From Planctomycetaceae bacterium (GTDB lineage: Bacteria > Planctomycetota > Planctomycetia > Pirellulales > Pirellulaceae), in NCBI GenBank assembly GCA_020638995.1, contig JACKHM010000001.1:744001-808000 (forward strand): a stretch of DNA of 64,000 bases. Direction: 5' to 3'. A program made the translations under genes and the position numbers. This document shows positions 50,301 through 52,982 of the stretch, piece by piece. Numbering within the stretch: position 1 is the stretch's first letter; every line of letters starts with the position of its first letter. Under the pieces are notes generated by a model. That model was not told the DNA's origin. It worked only from the letters and a program-made list of their open reading frames with translations, and made no database searches.

Positions 50301-50373
50301 GATAAGTGGTCTGTTCCGATGAGTGCCGTCGACGACTTCGCCGGCGCCTGGCCCGGCGGGCTCGAAATGCCAT
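29368..50373 (-). CDS. 7001-residue exported multidomain protein: metzincin, M23 peptidase, alpha/beta-hydrolase, 34 Calx-beta-like repeats, dockerin
   Basis: ATG at 50373 with AGAAGGGA upstream. An Arg-rich N-terminus carries ESLEDRRLL (35-43), the planctomycetal export-type motif. Domains in order: PPC-type domains (~50-400); metzincin site HEAGHATGLPH (His520, 524, 530) with Met-turn FMGYS; about seven FG-GAP units (~610-960); PPC (~960-1060); Ig-like; PA14 (~1305-1480); CARDB (~1630-1750); M23/LytM with His1792, Asp1796 and HLH 1892-1894; choice-of-anchor D (~2040-2155); Calx-beta repeat 1; alpha/beta-hydrolase with GFSAGGQ (Ser2589); cohesin-like (~2775-2895); SdrD-like (~2918-3175); Calx-beta repeat 2; unknown His-rich domain (~3280-3578); 32 tandem Calx-beta-like repeats (~3578-6825); dockerin pair (~6830-6905). 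It is probably a cell-surface or secreted adhesin with hydrolytic head domains. The frame is unbroken over 21 kb. Catalytic activity is inferred from motifs. Confidence 0.88.
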   Translation of the reverse strand: MAFRARRARRRRSRRRHSSEQTTYRGTVRRRLFIESLEDRRLLTVEAEPNGSLATATAFLTTTDILDGNVSDINDIDYFRLALTQGQRLSLTTANANLGTFENTLPPGIELLDSNADVLFASYDGTNIGYVAPSTDTYYVRIHSDHVFGTFTDAYGMSTSVTDFSGTTEAEPNDSSGLATPLTNGQHFRGALASTGDSDFFSFSATAGQYFDLSFTGRSFNNPSVRLRRPDGSLLVTDQNGEGLYRALPDTGTYTVELASDNQAGSVTGQYVGVVGILDAGSVDAETGDAFSNAQNWVVTSSTTYAVGELDRVTDMDVYAFDVTELTWHQFRLQSGSSDQITGQNRVMALYNEFGQLVYYSNTGSLYTGSPDRSMTPGRYYLTVQASAEAGVGAYAVAGYSTSPFAPQRDVPLYFIDFTQQESHLGYNWQNAYALPETIPFIEGMFESRYDIYDVDVTLTAPAAGTEHVGAGYGDFGNIGAGGWGGGSYGTRRPSGNSVTSATATSWNSLSYSSTTTLVHEAGHATGLPHGRNVLDFMGYSNVAEYIPIGSHFPQSGTDSRRAVTQSINVRDYVDWATQSGAQVVEQEPNNSSATAENLDPYFLEMTLDMVSGGDFAVGDRPQDIETGDFNGDNRMDLLVANQGDTRVSLLLGNGNGTFQTASNWNFTSAAWFAEPLTVGDFNKDNRLDFAVTNYSDANVSVFLGNGNGTCQAPASFSTSSNPTSITTADLNGDGNPDLITTHWYNRINVLLGNGNGTFQSAVNYTTGGGAISIAVGDLNKDGRLDVVTANSSDDTFSFHLGNGDGTLQPAQAVAVGDSPESITIADFNADGNLDVATPNRWDQTASVVFGNGNGTFQAAAAFEIGPSPFGIEAADVNGDNAVDILTASTSEDVVLLLNDGSGSFTRKIRFSTGSSPYDIAAADFNGDNRIDLATANNGGDDVSVLLNIADPRNDRAVIYGRIDNFDDVDFYSFTAAANERFLIDVDSAEFQNSLDGYLRLLDSGGNLLAASDRGIDLNSGLESEDPVLMYTFATAGTYTLAMYGNRRSAGSYRLKVTPERALDTAGPQVIATWPDGRSQVDTTRQVIFFFNDHLDPATLTSANIRVQGASSGIQTGTASFNAIDASLVWLADSPLPIDTYTVTLEGDAGGLTDLLGNRLDGETDGTFEFPEISGNDTAGGDFVMTFEITAQDNTPATVYTAFDRHPYNRGLFSLYFSDEMDFQSIESADFVLRGAGADNSFGTADDRLLPMDVAIDKIWHLNYRWVRAFTRGIPDPDRYRVEATVLDAAGHQVNVAAEDYVAPPVLEAALSVDQAGTQSGLTGSYVNTSLRSYSPQDDWRASQTISGSRTDRTINFGYDDFGVRSQVGVSGGTDQDWDNFSVQWDGYITIPVDNTRLLLRSNDGSRLWIDLDGGGTFASTGNEFVNNNWGFTPNASTGTESAAIPAGTYRIRVQYENLGSTNDMFLEWITPDRGSQFDMVGNGPNVIDLSVQPNTVVVSQPFRDVDVFFSGAIDPATLTTANFRIRFSPDADFFDANDTYLVEANNAIAWNAAERKATFEANADLATGYYLIELNGSAGGITDTAGRLLDGEYLDSHITGNTDAYVWQDAHSGDGVQGGDYRAMFQVHPSSNLEVTNARLVDQFNNPIVAPVHGEQVFVRTEWTTSDLTTAHKYRVRYWIDGVPIDSDEITGAAGQGLAYNWYVGGWYATPGSHTVRVVVDADDGVLESDEWDNEYTFTFTAVAPTTLPNKFIWPVEGQPFTEINITNYVDVDPTAGILDYMGGNATYDGHTAWDLAPGTFRQMDLGVKVYAAADGIVEIVHDGEFDRQTEGFDITPVPTANAIRIDHGAGWDTIYLHLRRDSLQVEEGQAVKAGDFIGYLGSSGISTGAHLHWGVRYQNRIVEPAIDSNAYFVTPLRYVGDAPTVLRSGVTNYAPTDHLQERPSDVEVFPQEADQTTYVWARFSGLRQDDLVEYVWRKPDGSVYTTGTPPVTEDYSHFRWWISRTLPAIPDLGTWKVEFKVNGAKLGEASFLVTANGAPEIRVEDAGAIILDERYTPVDFGTVNLNGTAPTKTFTVTNHGSDVLTLAGLNVPTGFSITEGLASSLNPGQSDTFTVAMATGTAGTFAGEVRFTTNDADESEYNFSIEGIVEAAATETLVLGISERSANEGESLIANVRRSGSTAQALTVTLTSGDLTETRVPTTVTIPAGQDRVSFILDAVNDNQLDPDRIAYVFASATGYAMAQNTLLVRDIGPPRPGVIFYDSFENGLLNNWTIPNLGTEARVAIRDLYAEGIITNAVSQQFGQNGNESSLAFDSTRASGDSNKDLGIAILRVDLTGMTDGLLTFHQFESGDENDTLPDQHSTNTAGDGVSVSRDGTTWYLLKDIGGSDINRSPDDLWQLHEYDLGSEFARVNAAFSAGLQFNDEIRFKFSQYDDRSLPTDGWAIDNLKIFDAPQYFDTSLERGAFHRLNFAGESDSDFNYRVALFGDVNANTPILVSQHGSSRGIHSFTQLWSRFVANPVNGVTDLVVIAPMFQEDGRYDNFSSLAWNQTNDAAADLLLLDLVDQIGAPGLGFGKSSELFLWGFSAGGQFVGRFTAAHPNRVAAAVAGGPSSQILPTEFVSYRHGLGLDDTYPLPPGVSLNKDEFLKSRIMYWVGQDDNDPNHSQLERSPTVDSAQGISRRERAIFQYEQMHLAAEEMGLAPKDYEYELTISELEVAQSDGHTFKETDLPEIYEFLRRDRTSGAAPVYVHPRIVPTESNHDRQTFLPQHVDRIQPGQDFYVELWVEAPVDGTIGVEAGDMEVFFDTTLADVLGLEHGLFSNAVSGVLDETAGRIRDFGGSTTLSSVGVGEFALFGRIAMKAGGAGLSNPSRFAIALQRDSAQDFKLDGGQPHRTDFLPFTTTIIGGSSQSISDTIVQGVVFQDANGDGMQQPSEAALANREVRLTDATTGQLIVAPFHIEPDESEGDGAYLYDASSWVTLSVVGTDVLNPGVRAYDLSTSEASTGRLVFAHETTTGRSTKWREGLGVLRMDFAGNTQSVSIDIIAKLNDNRDFGKLEVYNASGTLLESKQSSDLADGASETVTIARPQADIAYAIAYGAGGNDVRLDNLRFTSEVRHTTGADGAYHFDDLPTGNYKAVLVDIPQWGTTFPGTSEYSLNLAVGDVAPNRDFGSSQQALSIAIVADSTSENGGSTTATVTRSNTDLSKPLVVNLSSDMTDEATVPATVTIDANQASATFTITAIDDNIVDGTQTVTIAGTASGFIAGSNTLDVVDDLEILVESGDFVAEVERLKGLAFGSGSDKYQVPNSVQLTAFRDGANALLAGDLTAAATQTWDLGYQLVRFTDTTVNQQYLGLRERLVGGEQQQGWGSYFVFPGATDNALVEVPHPIADLRSWEVGAIAFRDSNARGFLLSGAHRDANGADTADVAHLADSVFQQVHQSWNDVNGATTTWQVHGFGIGNHAFPAGTDAVISNGTGGVSGEVVTLDQRLEGLGLETYAYNTLAASHPLNQLPNDTLDGTTFASLGATTNVQRQHASTLNATFVHIELERNIRDDATKRQQVGAAIATEIGGPHNVLYILPNTTEISEQGGSTSATLHRLSNDLSQSMDVGLASNDTTEAIVPSNVTIAANASSATFTITAVDDFEIDGTQSVTITPSRVGYVIATTTISVTDSETLTVSIDVASISENGGTATGTVKRSNTDDLSQVLTVTLASSDLSEATVPATVDIPAGQDSATFTITAMDDAILDGTRPVTITATHAAYVTGGNATVDVTDYETLSVLIDADSIAENGSFTIATVTRSNTDDMSQPLTVNLLSSDTSEAMVPPTVEIPANAASATFTIMAVDDALLDGVVTVTITATQMDYVMGGVDTLDVTDYETLSLTIDAASISEAGGATTATVTRSSTDDLSQPLTVNLLSSDTSEVMVPPTVEIPADAASATFTITAVDDALLDGMVTVTIMATQMDYAVGGGDTLDVTDYETLSLTIDAASISEAGGTTTATVTRSSTDDLSQPLTLDLLSDDTTEATVPATVTILAGQASATFTITAVDDAVLDGSHPVTISATHAAYVISGSDTLVVTDHETLSLSIDAASISEAGGTTTATVTRSNTDDLSQPLTVDLLSDDTTEATVPATVAILAGQASATFAITAVDDAVLDGSHPVTISATHAAYVISGSDTLDVTDHETLSLSIDAASISEDGGAAIATVTRSNTDDLSQPLTVNLLSSDTSESTVPPTVEIPANAASVDFTIMAIDDALLDGTQTVTVTATHAGYAVSGVDTLDVVDHETLSVSIDADSISEAGGATNATVTRSNTDDLSQPLIVHLWSSDSSEATVPPTVVIPANAASATFTITAVDDVLLDGTRTVTVTATHVEYAMSDIDTLDVTDHETLSLIIDAASISEHGGTAIGTVTRGNSDDLSAITVTLASNDLSEATVPVAVEISAGQTSATFTITAVDDNLLDGTRPVTITAAHAAYAVGGSHALNVTDHETLDISINRASISEHGGTATGIVTRSNTDDLASTITVALASSDRSEATVPVTVEIPAGQAAATFVITAVDDDLLDATQEVAIIASHGDYVTGVSDTLDVRDYETLSLSIDLALISENGGTAIGTVTRSNIGDLSSSLTVNLSSDDTTEVLVLPTVMIPAGAASATFTIMAADDALLDGTQTVTVRATHTDYDADGSDTLDVTDFETLDALIDAVLISESGGTAIGTVARSNSDNSLPLVVAIFNDDPSEVSVPAFVTIPAGSTASEFTITAIDDDQLDATQHVTISLSANGYISGSASIDIADHEMLELAIAEVAVSEAGGSAMAVVSRSNTHDLSQSLVVRLVSDDSTEAVVIDTVTIPANETSASFTITAVDDNLLDGPQTVSVTALATGYIPVVDSIQIDDYESLSLQALDSTISESGASTTATLTRSNTDDLGLPLIVSLASGDTSEITTPVSVTIPANQASTTFTIVAVDDKLLDGTTNVTIDASASGYASAAVNVQVTDLETLTVAFAVSSMSEKNGTLTGTVMRSNVDDLTSPLTVHLQSDDTSEATVPTTVTIPSGQHSASFAIFAADDDLLDGTQPVKITAMAVGYVPGEAIVDVIDHELLTLVIGAASITENGATAVATVSRSNLDDLSSPLVVYLSNGDTSELAIPETVTIPTGSTSVSFMLTAVDDNLLDGTQNVTITASSPGYESSLRSIEVFDHETLSIAIDATSFSEFGGTAIATITRSNWDDVSQPLTVTVSSDDSSEVAVPDVVNIPAGQASTTFTVAAVDDALLDGPQSVAISIAAVGYGGDQVSLDVADHELLLLTIDVTSISEFGGFTFGKVTRSNIDDLTEPLTIALGNDDNSELVVPTTLTIAAGDASVSFSIIGVDDALLDGTQSVTISPSATGYVAVASSLDVEDFESLSLVIDVGSISENGGTATGTVTRSDADDLSNAVTVTLTSGDDTELAVPSTVTIMAGEASASFAIDSVDDALLDGAQSITLGASVSGYNSATAELEVLDYESLSLVIDLDSISENGGSATGTVTRSNIGDLSQPLTVELTSDDVSEVTVPDTVTIAAGDASASFSILAVDDALLDATQRVTVTSSAIGFVSASDMVDVMDYEALSLQVDASSISESGGSATATITRSDTDDLSQPLTVALAVDDVSELTVPEAVTIAAGDVSVVFEILAVDDALLDGAQPVKISSSAAGYVGTSKSLEVTDHETLSMVIDVESISENAGSATGTIFRSNTDDLSSALTVSITSGDSSEATVPEAVEIPAGRASVTFMITAVDDALLDGTQAVTIATMHAGYAVGASETLDVTDYETLGLSISLASISEKGGTATGTVTRSNTGDLSQSVVVELFSDDTTEASVPLTVEIPIGAASAIFEITAIDDMLLDGTQAATIVATHDAYAVSGSDTLDVADYEQLSISFDVRHLQENGGSATATVRRHNSDLATPLLVTIAGNDSTEATTVATIEIPAGQSESTIVVRGVDDTLLDGAQDVTFVASATGYVSGSSTLSVLDHETLSVVISDDEMSEQNGFVSATVTRSNSDIGLPLTVLLSSSDVSEATVPTTVTIPVNQRSVSFLISAVDDTLADGPHRVTILAQATGYLDGSDDLNVTDLEQLTIAIDSPAVSEFGGVVTATITRQNVNLAQPLVVAFTSSDESELTVPATVIIPAGAATAAIQLTAIDDYLLDGPQSVQITAEAVDYAVAIGTIEVTDHETLALTLSSESIAENGVAIFAHLARSNMNTDAPLVVNITSDHSESLVVPGTVIIPAGLTVSNPFLLTPVDNSLLTGDIPIVVTAQAHGYVPATSELVIIDHESLEIELTQSSISEFGGAVTGTLTRSNTNLEEPLIVTLSSDDLTEAVVDTTVEIAAGASSATFEIRSVDDQLLDGSQSVTISAAANGYVGAISSIQVTDYEALDLVFAQDSISEESGATTATVTRSSSDLSQPLTIILHSDDTTEAIVPSTIEIPAGIASADFTVTGVDDAQLDGTQRVVISAFANDYVKGSATIDVTDYETLSLSVVQNVLSEGCDAALKESFPSLDCERAGVVTTLATVSRRGTMLADPLTVQLSSGDTSEAVVPIEVTIPAGQLSVTFDIEAVDDSFVDGTQTVEISAVANGFVSSSITLIVEDAEWAFIDFGTASVAENGATAIGSLHLSTSTVPADLTGANILSSDTTELIAAIQSDGAGLSIVATAIDDDLLDGDQQAVISVELPGFYVAFATLTVTDFESLSLTVADAQISENGGHTTATVARGNTDISRDVVVSLTSSDESEATVPRTVIIPAGERAASFEVVAQTDQESDGTQVVQLVASATGYVNGEANLEVADNAFPWHNSRLAQDVNDDGVVSALDALIIINDLNDKGARPLNTGGGGPFLDVSRDGVVAALDVLQVINFLNNRATFGEGEAIDAGSLWSREFWLLPDVGYIQYVDTHQEVAPNEELPASRIFSGTTWDFLAPSVGTTEPIPLIGKYSSPSVATSEQPNFEDLLDAIIEDVVRCRGTL
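29905..39640 (-). repeat. Array of 32 tandem ~300-base Calx-beta-like repeats
   Basis: Each unit encodes ~100-102 residues with the pattern LSLSIDAASISENGG...TVTRSNTDD, then DDTTEATVPATVTI, ATFTITAVDDALLDGT and DTLDVTDHE. I counted 32 consecutive units here and two more upstream in the gene. Units from ~37200 to ~39030 are the most alike, with long near-identical DNA stretches such as 37860-38020 versus 38166-38326. The last eight units are more diverged and match those of the neighbouring broken gene. Confidence 0.8.
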
Positions 50374-50655
50374 CGAACAATCCCTTCTTCATGCCGCTAC
50401 TTCGGGGGAATTTGTTGGACATCATATCCCGCGTCCTCGTGTGTCGCAACAAAGAGAATTTCCCAGGGTGAGCATTATCGCGCGCTCGACGATCGACTCC
50501 TTTGATCGCCGGGAATTCTTCCCACGAAAAATGCCCTTCGATAGTAGCGATTCGGCGCTAAAGATCGGCAGCGAGAATGGTCGATTGATTCGATACCTAT
50601 CAGCCTGCGCTAAGCACTCGAAATTTTCTCTTCCGCTTTTCTTTGGGTAAACGCG
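50374..50655. promoter_or_regulatory. Divergent promoter region of the giant gene and the phospholipase-like gene
   Basis: 282 bases between two divergent starts must hold both promoters. The giant's ribosome site (AAGAAGGGA read on the minus strand) is clear. Short frames overlap the region but lack support. No specific promoter boxes were assigned. Confidence 0.45.
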
Positions 50656-52176
50656 ATGTCGTTGCTCTTCCGAGTTGTCTTTGCCGACGAGTGTACAAGC
50701 ACGCATCACAAGCTGGCACTCGACGCTCTGCGCCACTTGAAAGACGACGATGCTCAGCGTTGGCAAGACCTATTCCTGTACTACTTCGACTCCTACCTCG
50801 ATGGCTCTAAGGCACCTGACAAGAAGTTCAAAGATTTCAAGAACCATGTACTGCACGTGAATCAGGATTTCTGGGGCGGAGCAATCGGCAAGGCCGAAGA
50901 GTGGTTCAAGTTGTCAGTCCGCGAATTTCGCCGTGGCGCGTGGAACAAGGCGATCTATTCCGCGGGAGTGCTAAGCCACTACTTCACGGACCCCTTCATG
51001 CCGTTCCATACGGCGCAATCCGAAGAAGAAACACAGATTCATCGCGCTGTCGAATGGAGTATCGCGAAAGCGTACGACGAACTGCAAGGCATCATCGAGA
51101 ACGGACAGGGCTACCCTGAAGTGGAACCTATCGACGGAGCAGATTGGCTGGGCGAGATGATTCGCAACGGTGCCGAACTCGGCAACATGAGCTACCAGAC
51201 GATCATCGACCACTACGATTTGGCAGCGGGTGTAAAAGATCCGCCCAGCGGTCTCGACCAAACAATCAAAGACGCGGTCGCCGATCAGTTGGGCTTAGCC
51301 GCCGTCGGATTCGCGCGTGTCCTCGAGCGAATTTTTGACGAAGCCGATGTCGAACCACCCAAGACCAGTGTGACGGTCGCTGGTTACCTGGCATCGCTCA
51401 CGATCCCAATCAGTTGGGTAACGAAAAAGATGGCTGACGCGAAAGACCGCAAGGTCGTCCAGGCCATGTACAACGAACTCCAAACAAAGGGGCGTGTCGA
51501 CAAGACGATTCCGGCCGACGATCGTGAAGTCCGCCGCCTGTATGCAGAAGAAGTTCTCAAGATTTCAGTTAACGACTTAGCCCGAGAGCCGCTCGGCCCA
51601 ATCGGTCAGCTCCACGGCACCGGGACAGCGGCCCGCGTAACGCCGCGTAAACCATCTGCAAGCCTCACACGTAAGACCATCGAAACCGCAACTGATGGCC
51701 ATAATCAGAATTCGAATCAGCAACATTCGCCATCCCAGCGGTATTACTTAACTCCCGAAGACGATGTTGTTGACGGACCATCGATCGGTCCCAAGACGGC
51801 AAAGCGGTTACAGAAAGTCGGAATTTCGACCGTTCAGCAATTGCTGGATTGCCAGCCAGAAGAAGTGGCCGAGCAACTTCGGGTCCGCCACATCGATGCT
51901 GAAGCGATCGAAGACTGGCAAGATCAAGCGGCGCTTGTGTGCAGCGTTCCCAACTTGCGAGGTCATGACGCACAAATTCTCGTTGCCTGCGGCTTCACGA
52001 CGCGAGAAGCCATTCGCGCTGCGTCGGTCGGCGAAATTCTGGCAGCCGCGATTAACTTTGCCAACAGCAGCGAGGGCAAACGCGTGCTGAGAAGTAGCGA
52101 GCCGCCGGACCAGCAGGAAGTCGAAGATTGGATCGAATGGGCGACGATCGCTGGTGTAAAGCGACAGGCGGCATAG
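50656..52176 (+). CDS. Zinc-dependent phospholipase C-like domain fused to a DUF4332 helix-hairpin-helix domain
   Basis: 506 residues. Residues ~1-240 resemble the all-helical zinc-dependent phospholipase C/S1-P1 fold. Candidate zinc ligands sit in STHHKLALDAL, FKNHVLHVNQDFW, LSHYFTDPFMPFHT and ETQIHRAVEW. A helical linker leads to ~360-500, a DUF4332-type double helix-hairpin-helix module (DGPSIGPKTAKRLQKVGIST, VQQLLDCQPEEVAEQL, CGFTTREAIRAASVGEILAA). DUF4332 is thought to bind nucleic acid, though evidence is thin. No signal peptide is visible, unlike secreted phospholipases. Its stop is eight bases from that of the convergent FabZ-like gene. Confidence 0.7.
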   Translation: MSLLFRVVFADECTSTHHKLALDALRHLKDDDAQRWQDLFLYYFDSYLDGSKAPDKKFKDFKNHVLHVNQDFWGGAIGKAEEWFKLSVREFRRGAWNKAIYSAGVLSHYFTDPFMPFHTAQSEEETQIHRAVEWSIAKAYDELQGIIENGQGYPEVEPIDGADWLGEMIRNGAELGNMSYQTIIDHYDLAAGVKDPPSGLDQTIKDAVADQLGLAAVGFARVLERIFDEADVEPPKTSVTVAGYLASLTIPISWVTKKMADAKDRKVVQAMYNELQTKGRVDKTIPADDREVRRLYAEEVLKISVNDLAREPLGPIGQLHGTGTAARVTPRKPSASLTRKTIETATDGHNQNSNQQHSPSQRYYLTPEDDVVDGPSIGPKTAKRLQKVGISTVQQLLDCQPEEVAEQLRVRHIDAEAIEDWQDQAALVCSVPNLRGHDAQILVACGFTTREAIRAASVGEILAAAINFANSSEGKRVLRSSEPPDQQEVEDWIEWATIAGVKRQAA

Positions 52177-52184
52177 ACGGCTTG

Positions 52185-52706
52185 CTAAGACGCGTTCTCT
52201 TGCATCTGCCGAAGAGCATCGACGGGTATCGGGATTCCTTTAATAACGCCCTCAACGGCAACAGACTCGCCGACCACACCTTGAAAGCGGCTCACCAGCA
52301 TCCGACCGCGACGAATCTTTGACAACTCGCACATCAAGATCAAGCGGCTGCCGACCAAGACTGGATCACGAAACCGAACGTCTTCCAAACCGCCAAATCC
52401 CACCATGGGCGAACCGAGCATATCGTGTTTCTGAACGTAGTAGCTGCAAAGCTGTGCCGCCGCTTCGAGCATAATTACACCCGGCATGAGCGGCATGTTC
52501 GGCATGTGCCCACGCACCCAGAACTCTTGGTCGCTGATGTCTTTATAGCCGACGCAAATATGCTTGCTGGTGTCTTCGTAGACGACACCGGTTAGCTGCT
52601 CCATCTCGTAACGCTGCGGGTTCAGCGCACGAATCGCTTCGATATCCGCAATCGGATTTTCAAAATCCAACTTCGACAACTCGATGATCAGCTCTTTGCT
52701 TGCCAA
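52185..52706 (-). CDS. FabZ-like 3-hydroxyacyl-ACP dehydratase (hotdog fold)
   Basis: About 173 residues. The active-site helix GHMPNMPLMPGVIMLEAAAQL (motif at residues ~75-95) carries the catalytic His and Glu of FabA/FabZ, and RFRDPVLVGSRLILMCEL follows the central strand. It is somewhat longer than E. coli FabZ because of an N-terminal extension (DFENPIADIEAIRALNPQRYEM). I prefer the TTG at 52706, which has AAAGGA about eight bases upstream, over the GTG at 52727. It likely acts in fatty acid elongation or in a specialised lipid pathway; a lone copy next to an RND exporter leaves this open. Confidence 0.8.
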   Translation of the reverse strand: MASKELIIELSKLDFENPIADIEAIRALNPQRYEMEQLTGVVYEDTSKHICVGYKDISDQEFWVRGHMPNMPLMPGVIMLEAAAQLCSYYVQKHDMLGSPMVGFGGLEDVRFRDPVLVGSRLILMCELSKIRRGRMLVSRFQGVVGESVAVEGVIKGIPIPVDALRQMQENAS

Positions 52707-52743
52707 GGCTAGTTCCTTTCGCTGCACCTAAGTGAGCCAACGA

Positions 52744-52797
52744 TTAACGCGAGCCAACAGCGAACGTAGATCCTTGCTCGCCCTCGGCTCGCGTTAA
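52744..52797. repeat. 12-base inverted repeat sharing its arm with another hairpin
   Basis: A perfect inverted repeat ttaacgcgagcc/ggctcgcgttaa flanks a 30-base interior between the FabZ-like gene and the 32-residue protein gene. The core acgcgagcc is the same as in the hairpin at 15564-15589, suggesting a dispersed family of intergenic elements. Confidence 0.5.
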
Positions 52798-52818
52798 ACA
52801 GCAATCGAAACAAATTAC

Positions 52819-52917
52819 TTAGGTTTTGACCTTTTGGCGACGGGTTTTGCGGGCCTTGCTGTTGGCGGGTCGTGCGCCGTGATTTGCTTTCTTCAACTTG
52901 CGATGTGGCTTGGCCAT
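52819..52917 (-). CDS. Small basic 32-residue protein
   Basis: The ATG at 52917 is preceded by GGGAGA at ideal spacing. The product starts MAKPHRKLKKANHGARPANS and ends KARKTRRQKVKT. Fourteen of its 32 residues are Lys, Arg or His and there are no acidic residues, a composition typical of ribosomal or nucleic-acid-binding small proteins. I do not recognise a named family with certainty. It is flanked by the inverted repeat at 52744-52797 on one side and the RND exporter gene on the other, both minus strand. The strong ribosome site and skewed composition make a real gene likely despite its size. Confidence 0.6.
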   Translation of the reverse strand: MAKPHRKLKKANHGARPANSKARKTRRQKVKT

Positions 52918-52982
52918 GCGGGCTCTCCCATACTATCGGGGTAATCTGGCGACTAGATAGACCTTCAAGCGTAGCAACTATC

